This document shows positions 9,671 to 18,225 of a stretch of 64,000 nt of DNA, in pieces. Under the pieces are notes generated by a model, which was given only the letters and a program-made list of their open reading frames with translations, had not been told where the DNA came from and ran no database searches. The DNA comes from Paraburkholderia sp. ZP32-5 (GTDB taxonomy: Bacteria > Pseudomonadota > Gammaproteobacteria > Burkholderiales > Burkholderiaceae): contig NZ_JAJEJP010000003.1 of the NCBI RefSeq assembly GCF_021390495.1, positions 186,001 to 250,000 on the forward strand, given 5' to 3'. The position numbers were made by a program, and so were the translations under genes. How positions within the stretch are numbered: position 1 is the first letter of the stretch; the number at the start of each line of letters is the position of its first letter.

Positions 9671-10588
9671 TCAGACCTCGGTTGCATAACGGCGGGTGAA
9701 GTACATCGATACCGCCGCCACCGCGATGACGATCAGGAACATCGCCGAGCCAATGGTGCTGCCGTACCCAAGCTGAAACGAACTGAACACCGTGCGATAC
9801 ATGTAGGTGGCCATCACTTCGGACGAGCCTTCAGGGCCACCACCGGTCATCACGAACACGAGATCGAAGTAACGCAGCGAGCCGAGCACGGACAACAGCA
9901 CCGCCGTGCGCACCGTGCCTTGCAGATGCGGCAGCTTGATGCGCCAGAAGATGGTCCATTCGGAAGCGCCGTCGAGCAGCGCGGCCTCGTTGACCTCGGC
10001 CGGCATCGACGACAGGCCAGCGAGAAACAGAATCATGTAAAAAGGCGCGTTCTGCCAGATGATCACGGCGATGGTCGCACCCAGCGAAAAATGCGGGTCG
10101 CCCAACCAGTCCTTCGCGAGACCATCCAGACCCAACGCCTGCAGCGCGACGTTGAGCGGACCGAAATTCGGATCGTAGATCTGCTTGAACAGCACGCCGA
10201 TCGCCACGCTCGACATCAGCAATGGCAGGAAATACAGCACCTTCAGCACGCGCGAGCCACGGCCGGCCTTTTCCAGCAGCACGGCGAGCGCAAGCGCGAT
10301 CGGCAACTGGATGACGATCGACGCGACCGCGAGAATCACGTTGTTCCTGAGCGATTGCCAGAACACCGTGTCGTGCGCGAGTCGTCCCCAGTTCGCGAGC
10401 CCGATATAACGGGCCGTGTTACCGAGGCCATTCCAGTCGAGCAGCGACAGCCGCAAACTGGACACGAGCGGATAAAGGAGGAAGACGGCCAGTAGCAACA
10501 GCGACGGCGCAAGAAACACGACCGTGACGAGCGTTTGCGACGAGAAGCGCAACCGGCGTTCGGGTGTGGCGGAAAGTGCGATATTCAC
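9671..10588 (-). CDS. Sugar ABC permease, MalF/UgpA type
   Basis: The 305-residue product has six predicted membrane segments and the EAA motif [26 protein letters not shown]. It starts at a GTG (10588) followed by [14 protein letters not shown]. The start lies only about 11 nt after a perfect 10-bp GC hairpin that occupies the usual ribosome-site region, so initiation may depend on how that hairpin folds. It pairs with the MalG-type gene downstream. Confidence 0.94.
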   Translation of the reverse strand: MNIALSATPERRLRFSSQTLVTVVFLAPSLLLLAVFLLYPLVSSLRLSLLDWNGLGNTARYIGLANWGRLAHDTVFWQSLRNNVILAVASIVIQLPIALALAVLLEKAGRGSRVLKVLYFLPLLMSSVAIGVLFKQIYDPNFGPLNVALQALGLDGLAKDWLGDPHFSLGATIAVIIWQNAPFYMILFLAGLSSMPAEVNEAALLDGASEWTIFWRIKLPHLQGTVRTAVLLSVLGSLRYFDLVFVMTGGGPEGSSEVMATYMYRTVFSSFQLGYGSTIGSAMFLIVIAVAAVSMYFTRRYATEV

Positions 10589-10597
10589 GAGCTTGTA

Positions 10598-10628
10598 TGC
10601 CGGCCGGCACCTCGCGATGCCGGCCGGA
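10598..10628 (-). promoter_or_regulatory. Perfect 10-bp hairpin between SBP and permease genes
   Basis: CCGGCCGGCA (10600-10609) and TGCCGGCCGG (10618-10627) form a 10-bp stem with an 8-nt loop. On the transcribed strand no U-tract follows, so a plain terminator is unlikely. Such stems between binding-protein and permease genes often protect the 5' mRNA segment and give excess binding protein. Here the stem also crowds the permease start. Confidence 0.6.
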
Positions 10629-10648
10629 CTTTTCTTTAAGACGGGAAA

Positions 10649-11947
10649 TTAGCCGCCATTCTTCGAAGCGGCCTGCATTTTCTGCGCGGCAGCCTCGGGC
10701 GTCAGCGACAGGCCAAACAGTTGCTGCGTCGTGTCCTTGTGCATTTCGCCGAGAGCCGGCGGCAGTGCCTGGTCGTACCACAACTGCACACTCGGCGCGT
10801 CGGCAAGCAACTTCTGCAGACGCTGCGTGAACGGATCGTCGATCTTCACGTTGTTGACCGGCGGCAGCTTGTGGTCATCCGATGCGCGAGCCTGCATCGC
10901 CTGGTCGTCGGTCAGTGCCTGAATCAGCTTGAACGCTGCCTCCGGCGTCTTGCACTCGGCCGAGATGCTCAGGAAGCCATCGCCGACCGTACCGATCAGG
11001 TCGCGCGGATCACCCTTGCCGCCCGGCACGCTCGGGAACGGGAAAAAGTCGAGATCCTTCGAGAACGCCGGATCTTCGTTCGCGATCGTCGAAGCTTCCC
11101 ACGCGCCCATCAATTCCATCGCGGCCTTGCCCGAGTACAGCAGACGGCGCGACGCGCCCGAGTCGTAATCGAGGCCGTTGATACCGGGCGCGAATGCACC
11201 CGCCTTCACGAGTTCCTGGATGCGCTTGCCGGCTTCGACGAATGCCGGGTCTTCGAAGCCCTTACCCTTGCCCGCGAGCGCGTCCTTCACCACTTGCGGA
11301 CCACCGATACGGTCAACGAGGTACATGTAGTACATCGAGCCCGTCCACTTGTTCTTGTTCGCGAGCGAGAATGCCGCGACATTGTGCGACTTCAGCACGT
11401 CGACGACGTGCATCAGTTCATCCCACGTCTTCGGCGGCGTGATGCCGTACTTCTTGAACACTTCCTTGTTGTAGAAGATCACCGCGGCTGCCGCGTTTTC
11501 AGCAGCAACGCCATAGGTCTTGCCGTCGAACGTCGTGACATCCCACGACGATTGCATGAAGCGGCCGCGATACGCCGGATTCTTGTTCAGGTACGGCGTG
11601 AGATCGACGATCTGGCCGGATTTGACGTACTCGTGCAGACCGCCGCCGCCCCAGTTCTCGAACACGCACGGCGGCTGGTTCGCGCCGAAAGCGACCTTCA
11701 GCTTCGTCTTGTAGGCCTCGTTCAACACGTGCGAATTCTCGACCTTGTAGCCCGGGTCCGCTTTTTCGAAGCGATCCGACGCGTCGCGAATGATCTTGCT
11801 CGACGACGCATTGGTCTGCTGGTCCCACACGGTGATCGTGCTGGGGGATTCCGCCGCGACGGCGTTCGAAACGACTGCGGACAACGAAAATAGCAGCGCC
11901 GTTGCGCCGATGATGGACCGCGCTTTCAGCAAAGCCGGGTACGCCAT
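10649..11947 (-). CDS. Sugar ABC extracellular substrate-binding protein (family 1)
   Basis: The 432-residue product has a signal peptide with cleavage near AVAAES (residues 31-33) and starts its mature part with STITVWDQQTNASSSK, as in family 1 solute-binding proteins. Later segments typical of the family are NKEVFKKYGITPPKTWDELM, GKAAMELMGAWE and FPFPSVPGGKGD. The ATG at 11947 has an AGGAGAC ribosome site. It is first in its operon, and its upstream region holds repeated AACGTTA operator-like elements shared with the divergent LacI gene. The ligand is probably a plant-derived oligosaccharide; the sequence does not say which. Confidence 0.93.
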   Translation of the reverse strand: MAYPALLKARSIIGATALLFSLSAVVSNAVAAESPSTITVWDQQTNASSSKIIRDASDRFEKADPGYKVENSHVLNEAYKTKLKVAFGANQPPCVFENWGGGGLHEYVKSGQIVDLTPYLNKNPAYRGRFMQSSWDVTTFDGKTYGVAAENAAAAVIFYNKEVFKKYGITPPKTWDELMHVVDVLKSHNVAAFSLANKNKWTGSMYYMYLVDRIGGPQVVKDALAGKGKGFEDPAFVEAGKRIQELVKAGAFAPGINGLDYDSGASRRLLYSGKAAMELMGAWEASTIANEDPAFSKDLDFFPFPSVPGGKGDPRDLIGTVGDGFLSISAECKTPEAAFKLIQALTDDQAMQARASDDHKLPPVNNVKIDDPFTQRLQKLLADAPSVQLWYDQALPPALGEMHKDTTQQLFGLSLTPEAAAQKMQAASKNGG

Positions 11948-12191
11948 GTGTTTGTCTCCTCTTCTGGAATTTTTAAGATGCCGCCGGAGTGCGAACGTTA
12001 GCCTTAACGTTAGTGAATGTTAGGACGGTACAGGAATTGCCGCTATGCGGGATTTTACCTGGTCTACGGGCGTTAGCCGTTGCGTGGCGCATAAGTTTAA
12101 GCCGTTCGGGGCAGCCGCCAATTCGAAGGCTTCTGCTAGAATATCCGACACATAAACGGTATCGCTAACGTGATTAGCGAGTCGAACAACT
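11948..12191. promoter_or_regulatory. Divergent control region of the ABC operon and LacI gene
   Basis: This 244-bp region separates the binding-protein gene from the divergent lacI-type gene. AACGTTA (11994-12000) and the palindrome TAACGTTA (12005-12012) with a further ATGTTA (12017-12022) lie 46-75 bp upstream of the SBP start. A palindrome, TCGCTAACGTGATTAGCGA, lies at 12162-12180, just before the regulator start. The pattern fits a repressor that controls both directions. The left portion recurs at 14242-14308. Confidence 0.65.
12162..12180. promoter_or_regulatory. LacI-type palindromic operator
   Basis: TCGCTAA (12162-12168) and TTAGCGA (12174-12180) are perfect 7-bp arms around CGTGA. 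The right arm ends 11 bp before the ATG at 12192, a position suited to autorepression. The central TAACGT core is shared with the TAACGTTA elements on the SBP side. Confidence 0.6.
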
Positions 12192-13271
12192 ATGACGACT
12201 TCTCGCAGACCTGCAGCTCCCATGGCAAGGCAAACCCCCACGCTCGAGCATGTCGCGAAGCTCGCGGGGGTCTCCCAGATGACCGCGTCGCGCGCGCTGA
12301 ACGGCCGCCCCGGCGTGTCGCGCGAAACCCGCGACGAAGTACTGCGGATCGCGTCGGACATCGGTTACGTCGTCAACCGCACCGCGCAGAAACTCTCGGG
12401 CGGGCGCAACGGCATCATCGGCATCATCACCCCGACACTCGACACGCAATTCTCCAGCGAACTGATTCTCGGCGCGGGCCGCGCGGCACGCGGCGCGGGC
12501 ATGGAGATGCTGGTCTACACGGTGTTCGATGAAGATCGCCATACCCATCACGATCTGCTCGGTCTGATTCAACAGTTCTCCGACGGAATCCTCGCGATCC
12601 TGCCGCGCGAATCGCTGTGTCTCGAAGCGCTCGCCACCGCCAAGGTGCCGGTCGTCGTCGTCGATCAGCGCGGTACGCTGACGGGCTTTCCATCGGTCTC
12701 GGTCGACAACTACGGCGGCGCGTGTCTGGCAGTCGAGCATCTGGCCGAACTCGGCCATCAGCGCATTGCGTTTCTCGCCGGCGACGAAACGATCGAAGGC
12801 GTACGCGACCGGCAACGCGGCTATCGCGACACGCTGGCCCGGCTCGGCCTGCCGCGCGAAGACTCGCTGATCGCCGCGGGCGACCTGTCGCAGATGATGG
12901 CGTTCGACGTCACGTTCGATCTGCTCAATCTCGCCGACCCGCCTACCGCGATTTTCACCGCCAATGACCAGAGCGCATTCGGCGTGATCGCCGCGATTCG
13001 CGAGGCGGGCCTGCGCGTGCCGGACGACATCTCGGTGATCGGCTTCGACGACATTCCGATGTCCGAGCAGTTTCATCCGGCACTCACCACGATCCGTCAG
13101 CCGTTTCAGCAGATGGCGCGCTCGGCGGTCAACACGCTGCTTGCGCAGATCGCCGGCATCGACGCCGCGTCACAGCGCATCACGCTGCCGGCCGAACTGG
13201 TCGTGCGCGACTCCACCGGGCCCGTGCGGGCCAGGCAGCGGCGCGTGCGTCACCAGATTGTTTCGACGTAA
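12192..13271 (+). CDS. LacI-family transcriptional regulator of the first ABC operon
   Basis: The 359-residue product has a LacI helix-turn-helix at about 17-62 ([20 protein letters not shown], then [18 protein letters not shown]) and a sugar-binding core with the [39 protein letters not shown] and [15 protein letters not shown] segments. It is divergent from the SBP gene and almost certainly represses it, with a sugar as inducer. An internal ATG at codon 11 is a possible alternative start. Its 3' end overlaps the convergent toxin-like gene by 22 bp. Confidence 0.92.
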   Translation: MTTSRRPAAPMARQTPTLEHVAKLAGVSQMTASRALNGRPGVSRETRDEVLRIASDIGYVVNRTAQKLSGGRNGIIGIITPTLDTQFSSELILGAGRAARGAGMEMLVYTVFDEDRHTHHDLLGLIQQFSDGILAILPRESLCLEALATAKVPVVVVDQRGTLTGFPSVSVDNYGGACLAVEHLAELGHQRIAFLAGDETIEGVRDRQRGYRDTLARLGLPREDSLIAAGDLSQMMAFDVTFDLLNLADPPTAIFTANDQSAFGVIAAIREAGLRVPDDISVIGFDDIPMSEQFHPALTTIRQPFQQMARSAVNTLLAQIAGIDAASQRITLPAELVVRDSTGPVRARQRRVRHQIVST

Positions 13272-13639
13272 GTCGACGCGCGCACCTTCGCATCGGAGGT
13301 CACGAGCGCGCCGCCGTAAGTGCGCGCGGTCGCGACGATCAACCTTTGATGCGAGGTCAGCGCGGGCGGCAGGGTGGCCGCGCGCAACGCGATCTCGGTA
13401 TCGACCGGAATCATCCGCACGCCGTCCAGCGACAGAAACGTCGACAGCCAGCTGCGCGCATCCATTGAAAGCCCGAGGCTGCCGACCTTCACGAACTCCG
13501 CGATTTCGAGCGCGCTGATCGCCGAGACGAGTATCTCGCCGCCGTCGAGTTCGCGATCGATCGCATCGTGCGCGGCCTGGCTCAGCGCTTTCTGCCTGCC
13601 GAGCCAGCACACGAGCGCTAGCGTATCGAGCGTGATCAT
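13250..13639 (-). CDS. PIN-domain VapC-like toxin with an altered acidic site
   Basis: The 129-residue product has PIN-domain features: Asp5 in MITLDTLALV, Glu45 in SALEIAEF, and Asp116 in LVTSDAKV. The segment that normally reads D-R-L-I-A-A-T-A is HQRLIVATA here, so the usual third acidic residue is Gln99. Either the catalytic quartet is shifted or ribonuclease activity is reduced. The ATG at 13639 overlaps the antitoxin stop (TGATG), the normal arrangement for a coupled pair. A frame open back to 13888 covers the antitoxin gene and is not used. The 3' end overlaps the convergent lacI by 22 bp. Confidence 0.82.
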   Translation of the reverse strand: MITLDTLALVCWLGRQKALSQAAHDAIDRELDGGEILVSAISALEIAEFVKVGSLGLSMDARSWLSTFLSLDGVRMIPVDTEIALRAATLPPALTSHQRLIVATARTYGGALVTSDAKVRASTYVETIW

Positions 13640-13869
13640 CAGTCGTCCTGCTCGGCCGTGACCGGGCTCAGCGCGTGCTTGATGTTGAAATGGGTGATCG
13701 ACGCACGCAGCAGTTCGAGCGGATTCTCCTGCTTGCTGCGATAAGGCCGGATTTCGATGGTAGGTTGGCCGCGGTCCGTCACCACGACGGTCTCGCCCAA
13801 CGTCTCGACCTGACGGAACAGTTCGCAGGCCCGGGACTTGAAAATGGCTTTCGATACTCGCTTTTCCAT
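13639..13869 (-). CDS. Phd/YefM-family antitoxin (VapB partner)
   Basis: The 76-residue product starts MEKRVSKAIFKSRACELFRQ and continues with TVVVTDRGQPTIEIRPYRS, the Phd/YefM pattern in which the N-terminus binds operator DNA and the C-terminal tail neutralises the toxin. The ATG at 13869 has GGAG eight bases upstream (GGTGGAGAGTGTC), so it is preferred to the one at 13881. The gene precedes and overlaps the PIN-domain gene. The pair probably represses its own promoter just upstream. Confidence 0.85.
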   Translation of the reverse strand: MEKRVSKAIFKSRACELFRQVETLGETVVVTDRGQPTIEIRPYRSKQENPLELLRASITHFNIKHALSPVTAEQDD

Positions 13870-14491
13870 GACACTCTCCACCCATCACAATTCAAACGGT
13901 TATTTTTTGCATCGGACCGGCGCCTGCGTTCGAATGCTTGCATGCGCCGGCCCGATATTCGTTATCGACCTTGCCTCTTTGCCTGCCCGCAGCTTCCCGC
14001 TTCAGCCTCACCCTTACCGCGACACGTTTCGCACCGGCAGCGCGCGTCGCACGAATGCTCGCTTGCGGCCGACGCGCTTTCATATAATCGATACGTTTCG
14101 TGGATGCTTCGGGGGTCGTACTGAGCGGATACGCTTCGCGCAACCCGGGTTGTAATCAGGCGATCCGGACGGCGCAGCGGCACGTTGTGGGAGTCGGTAT
14201 TCGCTCTTGCTGTAGGTCTTCGAATTAAGAACGGACATACTGAACGTTACCCTTAACGTTAGTTGATGTTAATGGCGCGGATTTCCGGCCGCCATGCGGA
14301 GTTTACCCAGGCCGCTCGCTACTATCTGAACAGCCGGCCCACATTCTCTCAGGCCAAGCCCACCAAGACGAAAGCGTACAGAAAGGATTCGATAGCTCAC
14401 AGCAAGAATGCACCGATACGGCTAACGTTAATTGCATGTGAAGCCGAACACGGCGCCTCGCTAAATTCCGTGCGGCACGCGCTTGCCAGAA
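13870..14491. other. Gene-poor region with a second copy of the ABC/LacI control region
   Basis: No convincing gene is seen over about 620 bp. The basic ORF on the minus strand (13892-14143) has no recognisable domain. Between 14242 and 14430 the sequence repeats the operator layout of 11993-12180: AACGTTA, TAACGTTA and ATGTTA in the same order, then the GCCGCyATGCGG block, then a final CTAACGTTAA at 14422-14431. The vapBC promoter should lie near 13880-13960. Confidence 0.5.
14242..14308. repeat. Duplicate of the operator region at 11993-12060
   Basis: The 30-bp block 14242-14271 matches 11993-12022 with about three differences. A second matching block (GCCGCCATGCGG at 14288) starts exactly 46 bp from the first, as its counterpart does at 12039. 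Equal spacing argues for a true duplication rather than two chance operators. No gene with a start at the expected distance on the minus strand was found. Confidence 0.65.
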
Positions 14492-14728
14492 TCAATCCTC
14501 GTTGTTATCCGAAGGAAGCGGTCCACAGGAACGCTCCACATCGAAATGCACGATCCGCACATACAGCGGCTCGCGCGGTTGTTGCAGCCTGTGGCCATGT
14601 GCGTCGTGCGTGTCGGCGACGCGCTCCTGGTTGTCCGCTACAACGGCGTTTTTCTCACGCGCCGGCTGCCGCGTTGACCGTTTGCTCGCTGCGGATCTGA
14701 ACTCGTCATTCGATACGTTTTTCGTCAT
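14492..14728 (-). CDS. Small hydrophilic protein of unknown function
   Basis: This 78-residue ORF starts MTKNVSNDEFRSAASKRSTR at 14728, with a clear ribosome site (GGCGGAGAGG). It follows the ABC ATPase gene by about 39 bp on the same strand, so it could be the last gene of that operon. The product is charged, has no membrane segment and ends with REPLYVRIVHFDVERSCGPL. A plus-strand ORF overlaps it (14483-14677) but has a weaker start context. I do not recognise a family. Confidence 0.5.
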   Translation of the reverse strand: MTKNVSNDEFRSAASKRSTRQPAREKNAVVADNQERVADTHDAHGHRLQQPREPLYVRIVHFDVERSCGPLPSDNNED

Positions 14729-14767
14729 CGCCTCTCCGCCGCTCACTCGATCGTCGCAAGCGTCACG

Positions 14768-15898
14768 TCAAGCGACCGCGCGCGCATCCTCGCCCACCTC
14801 GGGCCGCTCGAACGCGACCGCCGCGCCATCCGCATTGAACAGCGTGACCGACGACGACGCGACCTTGATGCCGACGCGCGCGCCCACCGCGTGCTGCGCA
14901 TCCTTCCTGTCGAGCTTCAATGCAATCGCGTGCGTGATGCCGTCGAGGCGCGCATGCAGAATCGACACGTCGCCGAGATGCTCGATCAGTTCCACGCACG
15001 CGGCGAGCCCTTCCTCGAGCGAGCCGATGCTCAGGTGCTCCGCACGCACGCCAAGCGTCAGTTCACCGCTAATCGGACGATCGGTACGACCGGGCAGCAC
15101 GATGCGCTGGCTTCCGCCGTTCAGCATTACGACGGTTTGCGTATCGCTTTGCGACACCAGCGTCGCGGCCAGCATGTTCATCTGCGGCGAGCCGATAAAG
15201 CCGCCGACGAAGCGATTGGCCGGAAGTTCATAGAGTTCGAGCGGCGCGCCGGTCTGCTCGATGTTGCCCTTGTTGAACACGACGATCTGCTCGCCGAGCG
15301 TCATCGCCTCGACCTGATCGTGCGTTACGTAAATCATCGTCGTGCCGAGTTCGCGATGCAGCTTCGCGAGTTCGATACGCATCTGCACGCGCAGCGCCGC
15401 ATCGAGATTCGACAGCGGTTCATCGAACAGGAACACGCGCGGCTTGCGCACGATCGCGCGTCCGATCGCGACGCGCTGGCGCTGCCCACCGGACAGCGCC
15501 TTCGGCTTGCGTTCAAGCAGGTGCGTGATCTGCAGAATCTCGGCCGCGCGCCCCACCGCGTTACGCACTTCCTGCTTCGACTTGCCCGACAGCTTCAGCG
15601 AAAAGCCCATGTTTTCCGCGACCGTCATATGCGGGTACAGCGCGTAGCTTTGAAACACCATCGAGATGCCACGGTCCGCCGGTTGTAGATCGTTGACCCG
15701 CACGCCGTCGATCAGAATATCGCCGCCCGTCACCGATTCGAGCCCCGCGATCATGCGCAGCATCGTCGACTTGCCACAGCCGGACGGCCCGACGAACACG
15801 GTGAACTGACCGTCCGGGATATGAAGATCGATGCCCTGTATGACCTGAGGTCCTTCGCCATACGTCTTCGTGACGTTGCGCAATACGAGTTCGCCCAT
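14768..15898 (-). CDS. CUT1-family sugar ABC importer ATP-binding protein
   Basis: The 376-residue product is a second UgpC/MalK-type ATPase. It has Walker [19 protein letters not shown], signature [14 protein letters not shown], Walker [12 protein letters not shown] and the switch [10 protein letters not shown], plus a C-terminal TOBE domain with [11 protein letters not shown]. The start at 15898 has an AGGAGAAG ribosome site. It closes the unit SBP-permease-permease-GH1-ATPase. Confidence 0.95.
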   Translation of the reverse strand: MGELVLRNVTKTYGEGPQVIQGIDLHIPDGQFTVFVGPSGCGKSTMLRMIAGLESVTGGDILIDGVRVNDLQPADRGISMVFQSYALYPHMTVAENMGFSLKLSGKSKQEVRNAVGRAAEILQITHLLERKPKALSGGQRQRVAIGRAIVRKPRVFLFDEPLSNLDAALRVQMRIELAKLHRELGTTMIYVTHDQVEAMTLGEQIVVFNKGNIEQTGAPLELYELPANRFVGGFIGSPQMNMLAATLVSQSDTQTVVMLNGGSQRIVLPGRTDRPISGELTLGVRAEHLSIGSLEEGLAACVELIEHLGDVSILHARLDGITHAIALKLDRKDAQHAVGARVGIKVASSSVTLFNADGAAVAFERPEVGEDARAVA

Positions 15899-15998
15899 TT
15901 GATTGCTTCTCCTGAATCCTTTGCATGCGGTCCCCGCGTGACGCTATCCCACTGCCCCACTACTTGCGCGCCACGCGAGGTACGGTGCGCTGCCCGAG

Positions 15999-17336
15999 TT
16001 AGCGGGCAGCGGCGACGCCGGTGTGTTCCGCGATCACGTCGCGATACCACAGCGCGCTGTCCTTCAGCGTGCGCTGCTGGGTCGCGTAATCGACGTACAC
16101 CATGCCGAAACGTTTGTCGTAGCCCGACGCCCACTCGAAGTTGTCCATCAGGCTCCACGCGAAATAGCCGGCCACATCGACGCCCTGTTGCGCCGCATCC
16201 GCCAACGCGGCCAGATGCAGGTCGTAGAAGCGCACGCGATCCGCGTCATGCACACGGCCGTTATCGAGCACGTCTTTCGCCGCACAACCGTTCTCGGTGA
16301 TGTAAATCGGCGGCAGTTTGTATTCCGCGTTCAAACCGGTCAGCAATTCGGTCAGGCCTTGCGGATAGACTTCCCAGTCCATGTCGGTGAAGCCGAGCAC
16401 GCCCGGCGGACGCTTGTCGCCCGATGCACTGGCGAAAATGCGCGTGTAGTAGTTGATGCCGAGAAAGTCCATCGGCGTGCGGATCACGTCAAAGTCGCCG
16501 CTGAGGACCACCTCTTGCGGACCGTTGTCGCCGTACCATTGCAGCGCCTCGGCCGGATATTCGCCCTTGAACAGCGGGTCCATGTACCAGCGCACGAACT
16601 TCGCGTATTCGAGCGACGCGGCGGCCTGATCTTCGGGCGAATCGGTCGCGCCATGCGCCGGCGACTGGTTCAGCACGATGCCGAGCGGCGCCTTCACGCC
16701 ATCGGCACGCAGCGCCTGCAACGCCAGCCCGTGCGACAGCAGCAGATGGTGCGCGACGTGCGCCGCTTTCTTCAGATCGGCATTGCCTGGCGCGAAATAG
16801 CCGGTCGCATTGCCAAGCCATGCGGTACACCACGGCTCGTTATGCGTCGCGATCGATGCAACCCGATCGCCCAGCACGCTGCCGATCTTGCGCGCGTAGT
16901 CCGCGAATCGATACGCGGTGTCGCGGCTTTCCCAGCCGTTTTGCGTGTTCTGCAGCGACAACGGCAGATCCCAGTGATACAGCGTCGCGAACGGCTGGAT
17001 CCCGCGCTTGAGCAGACCGTCGACCAGACGGTCGTAGAACGCGAGGCCCTTGTCGTTGAATGCGCCACGACCGGTCGGCTGCACGCGCGGCCACGCGATC
17101 GAAAAGCGGTAGGCCTTGACGCCGAGATCCGCCATCAGATCGAGATCCTGTTCGAGGCGGTGGTAGTGATCGCACGCGACGTCGCCGTTCTCGCCGTTCA
17201 CGACCTTGCCCGGCACGTTGCAGAACGCGTCCCAGATCGAAGGTCCGCGGCCGTCTTCGTGCGCTGCGCCTTCGATCTGGTAGGAACTGGTGGCCACGCC
17301 CCAGACGAAGTCTTCATTGAATCGATACGTCGACAT
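15999..17336 (-). CDS. GH1 beta-glucosidase
   Basis: The 445-residue product has the complete GH1 set: N-terminal FVWGVATSSYQIEGAAHEDG, acid/base Glu167 in THNEPWC, nucleophile Glu348 in YITENGC, and the aglycone/glycone-site segment WSLMDNFEWASGY. No signal peptide is present, so it is cytoplasmic and probably cleaves imported cellobiose or other beta-glucosides to glucose. The gene lies between permease and ATPase genes of the same operon, which ties the transported ligand to its hydrolysis. Confidence 0.95.
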   Translation of the reverse strand: MSTYRFNEDFVWGVATSSYQIEGAAHEDGRGPSIWDAFCNVPGKVVNGENGDVACDHYHRLEQDLDLMADLGVKAYRFSIAWPRVQPTGRGAFNDKGLAFYDRLVDGLLKRGIQPFATLYHWDLPLSLQNTQNGWESRDTAYRFADYARKIGSVLGDRVASIATHNEPWCTAWLGNATGYFAPGNADLKKAAHVAHHLLLSHGLALQALRADGVKAPLGIVLNQSPAHGATDSPEDQAAASLEYAKFVRWYMDPLFKGEYPAEALQWYGDNGPQEVVLSGDFDVIRTPMDFLGINYYTRIFASASGDKRPPGVLGFTDMDWEVYPQGLTELLTGLNAEYKLPPIYITENGCAAKDVLDNGRVHDADRVRFYDLHLAALADAAQQGVDVAGYFAWSLMDNFEWASGYDKRFGMVYVDYATQQRTLKDSALWYRDVIAEHTGVAAAR

Positions 17337-17394
17337 AGATGATGTTGTCCTGGTTGGTCGCGCCGGCTGATGGCGCGGAATGAATGGAGGAAGA

Positions 17395-18225
17395 TCAGGC
17401 CTTGACCGCGCCGGTCGTCAAACCGTCGATCAAACGCCGCGAAGTAAAGGCGAACAGCATCAGCAACGGCAGCACCGCGACCGCGGACCCTGCCATCACC
17501 GCGCCCCAATCGGAATTGGTCGGACTCTGCAGAATGCGCAGCGCAAGCGGCAGCGTGTACATCGACGGCGAACGCAGCACGACGAGCGCCGATAGAAAAT
17601 TGTTCCACGCCTGAATGAAACTGATGAGCCCGAGCGTGCCCAACGCGGGCCCGAGCAGCGGCATCACGATGCTCCAGTAGATGCGGAATTCGCCGCAACC
17701 GTCGATGCGCGCCGCCTCGATCAGATCCGCCGGAATCGCCGACGCAACGTACTGGCGCATCAGAAACACCCCGAGCGCGGCAGCTGCGCCCGGCACATAC
17801 AGTGCGCGCGGCTGATCGATCCAGCCGAGCAGGTTCATCGTCATGAAGGTCGGAATCATGCTGAGGAACGGGGGCACCAGCATCGCCGTCAGCGCGACAG
17901 CAAACAGCGTCTTCTTGAAGCGGAATTCGTACATCGCGAATGCGTAACCGGCCATCGACGTGACGAGCAGCGTCAGCACCGTCTGCATCGTTGCGATATA
18001 GAAGCTCCAGCCGAGATTGCGCCAGAACGGGATATGCCGCATCAGCGAGGCCATGTTGTCGAGAAACGCGCTGCCGAACCACAGCGGCGGCGGCATCGAA
18101 AAGATCTCGGAACTCGTGTGCGTCGCGAACACGAACATGAAGTAGAACGGCGAGAACATCAGCAGCGCGCCCGCCAGCACGATGGCATAGCCGGTATAAC
18201 GGGCCTTGTTGTTCGACGATTTCAT
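17395..18225 (-). CDS. Sugar ABC permease, MalG/CUT1 type
   Basis: The 276-residue product has six membrane segments and the EAA loop IEAARIDGCGEFRIYWSIVMPLLGPAL. The ATG at 18225 overlaps the upstream permease stop (ATGA) and has a GAGGAG ribosome site, so it is preferred to the extended frame starting at 18312. It pairs with the next gene as the channel of the beta-glucoside importer. Confidence 0.94.
   Translation of the reverse strand: MKSSNNKARYTGYAIVLAGALLMFSPFYFMFVFATHTSSEIFSMPPPLWFGSAFLDNMASLMRHIPFWRNLGWSFYIATMQTVLTLLVTSMAGYAFAMYEFRFKKTLFAVALTAMLVPPFLSMIPTFMTMNLLGWIDQPRALYVPGAAAALGVFLMRQYVASAIPADLIEAARIDGCGEFRIYWSIVMPLLGPALGTLGLISFIQAWNNFLSALVVLRSPSMYTLPLALRILQSPTNSDWGAVMAGSAVAVLPLLMLFAFTSRRLIDGLTTGAVKA

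Noticed and set aside
13892..14143. A basic minus-strand frame upstream of vapBC
   Set aside because: Composition is dominated by Arg and Ala, with no domain and no clear ribosome site; treated as non-coding.
14483..14677. Plus-strand frame overlapping the small protein gene at 14492-14728
   Set aside because: The minus-strand frame has a better ribosome site and lies in line with the ABC operon; both cannot easily be real.
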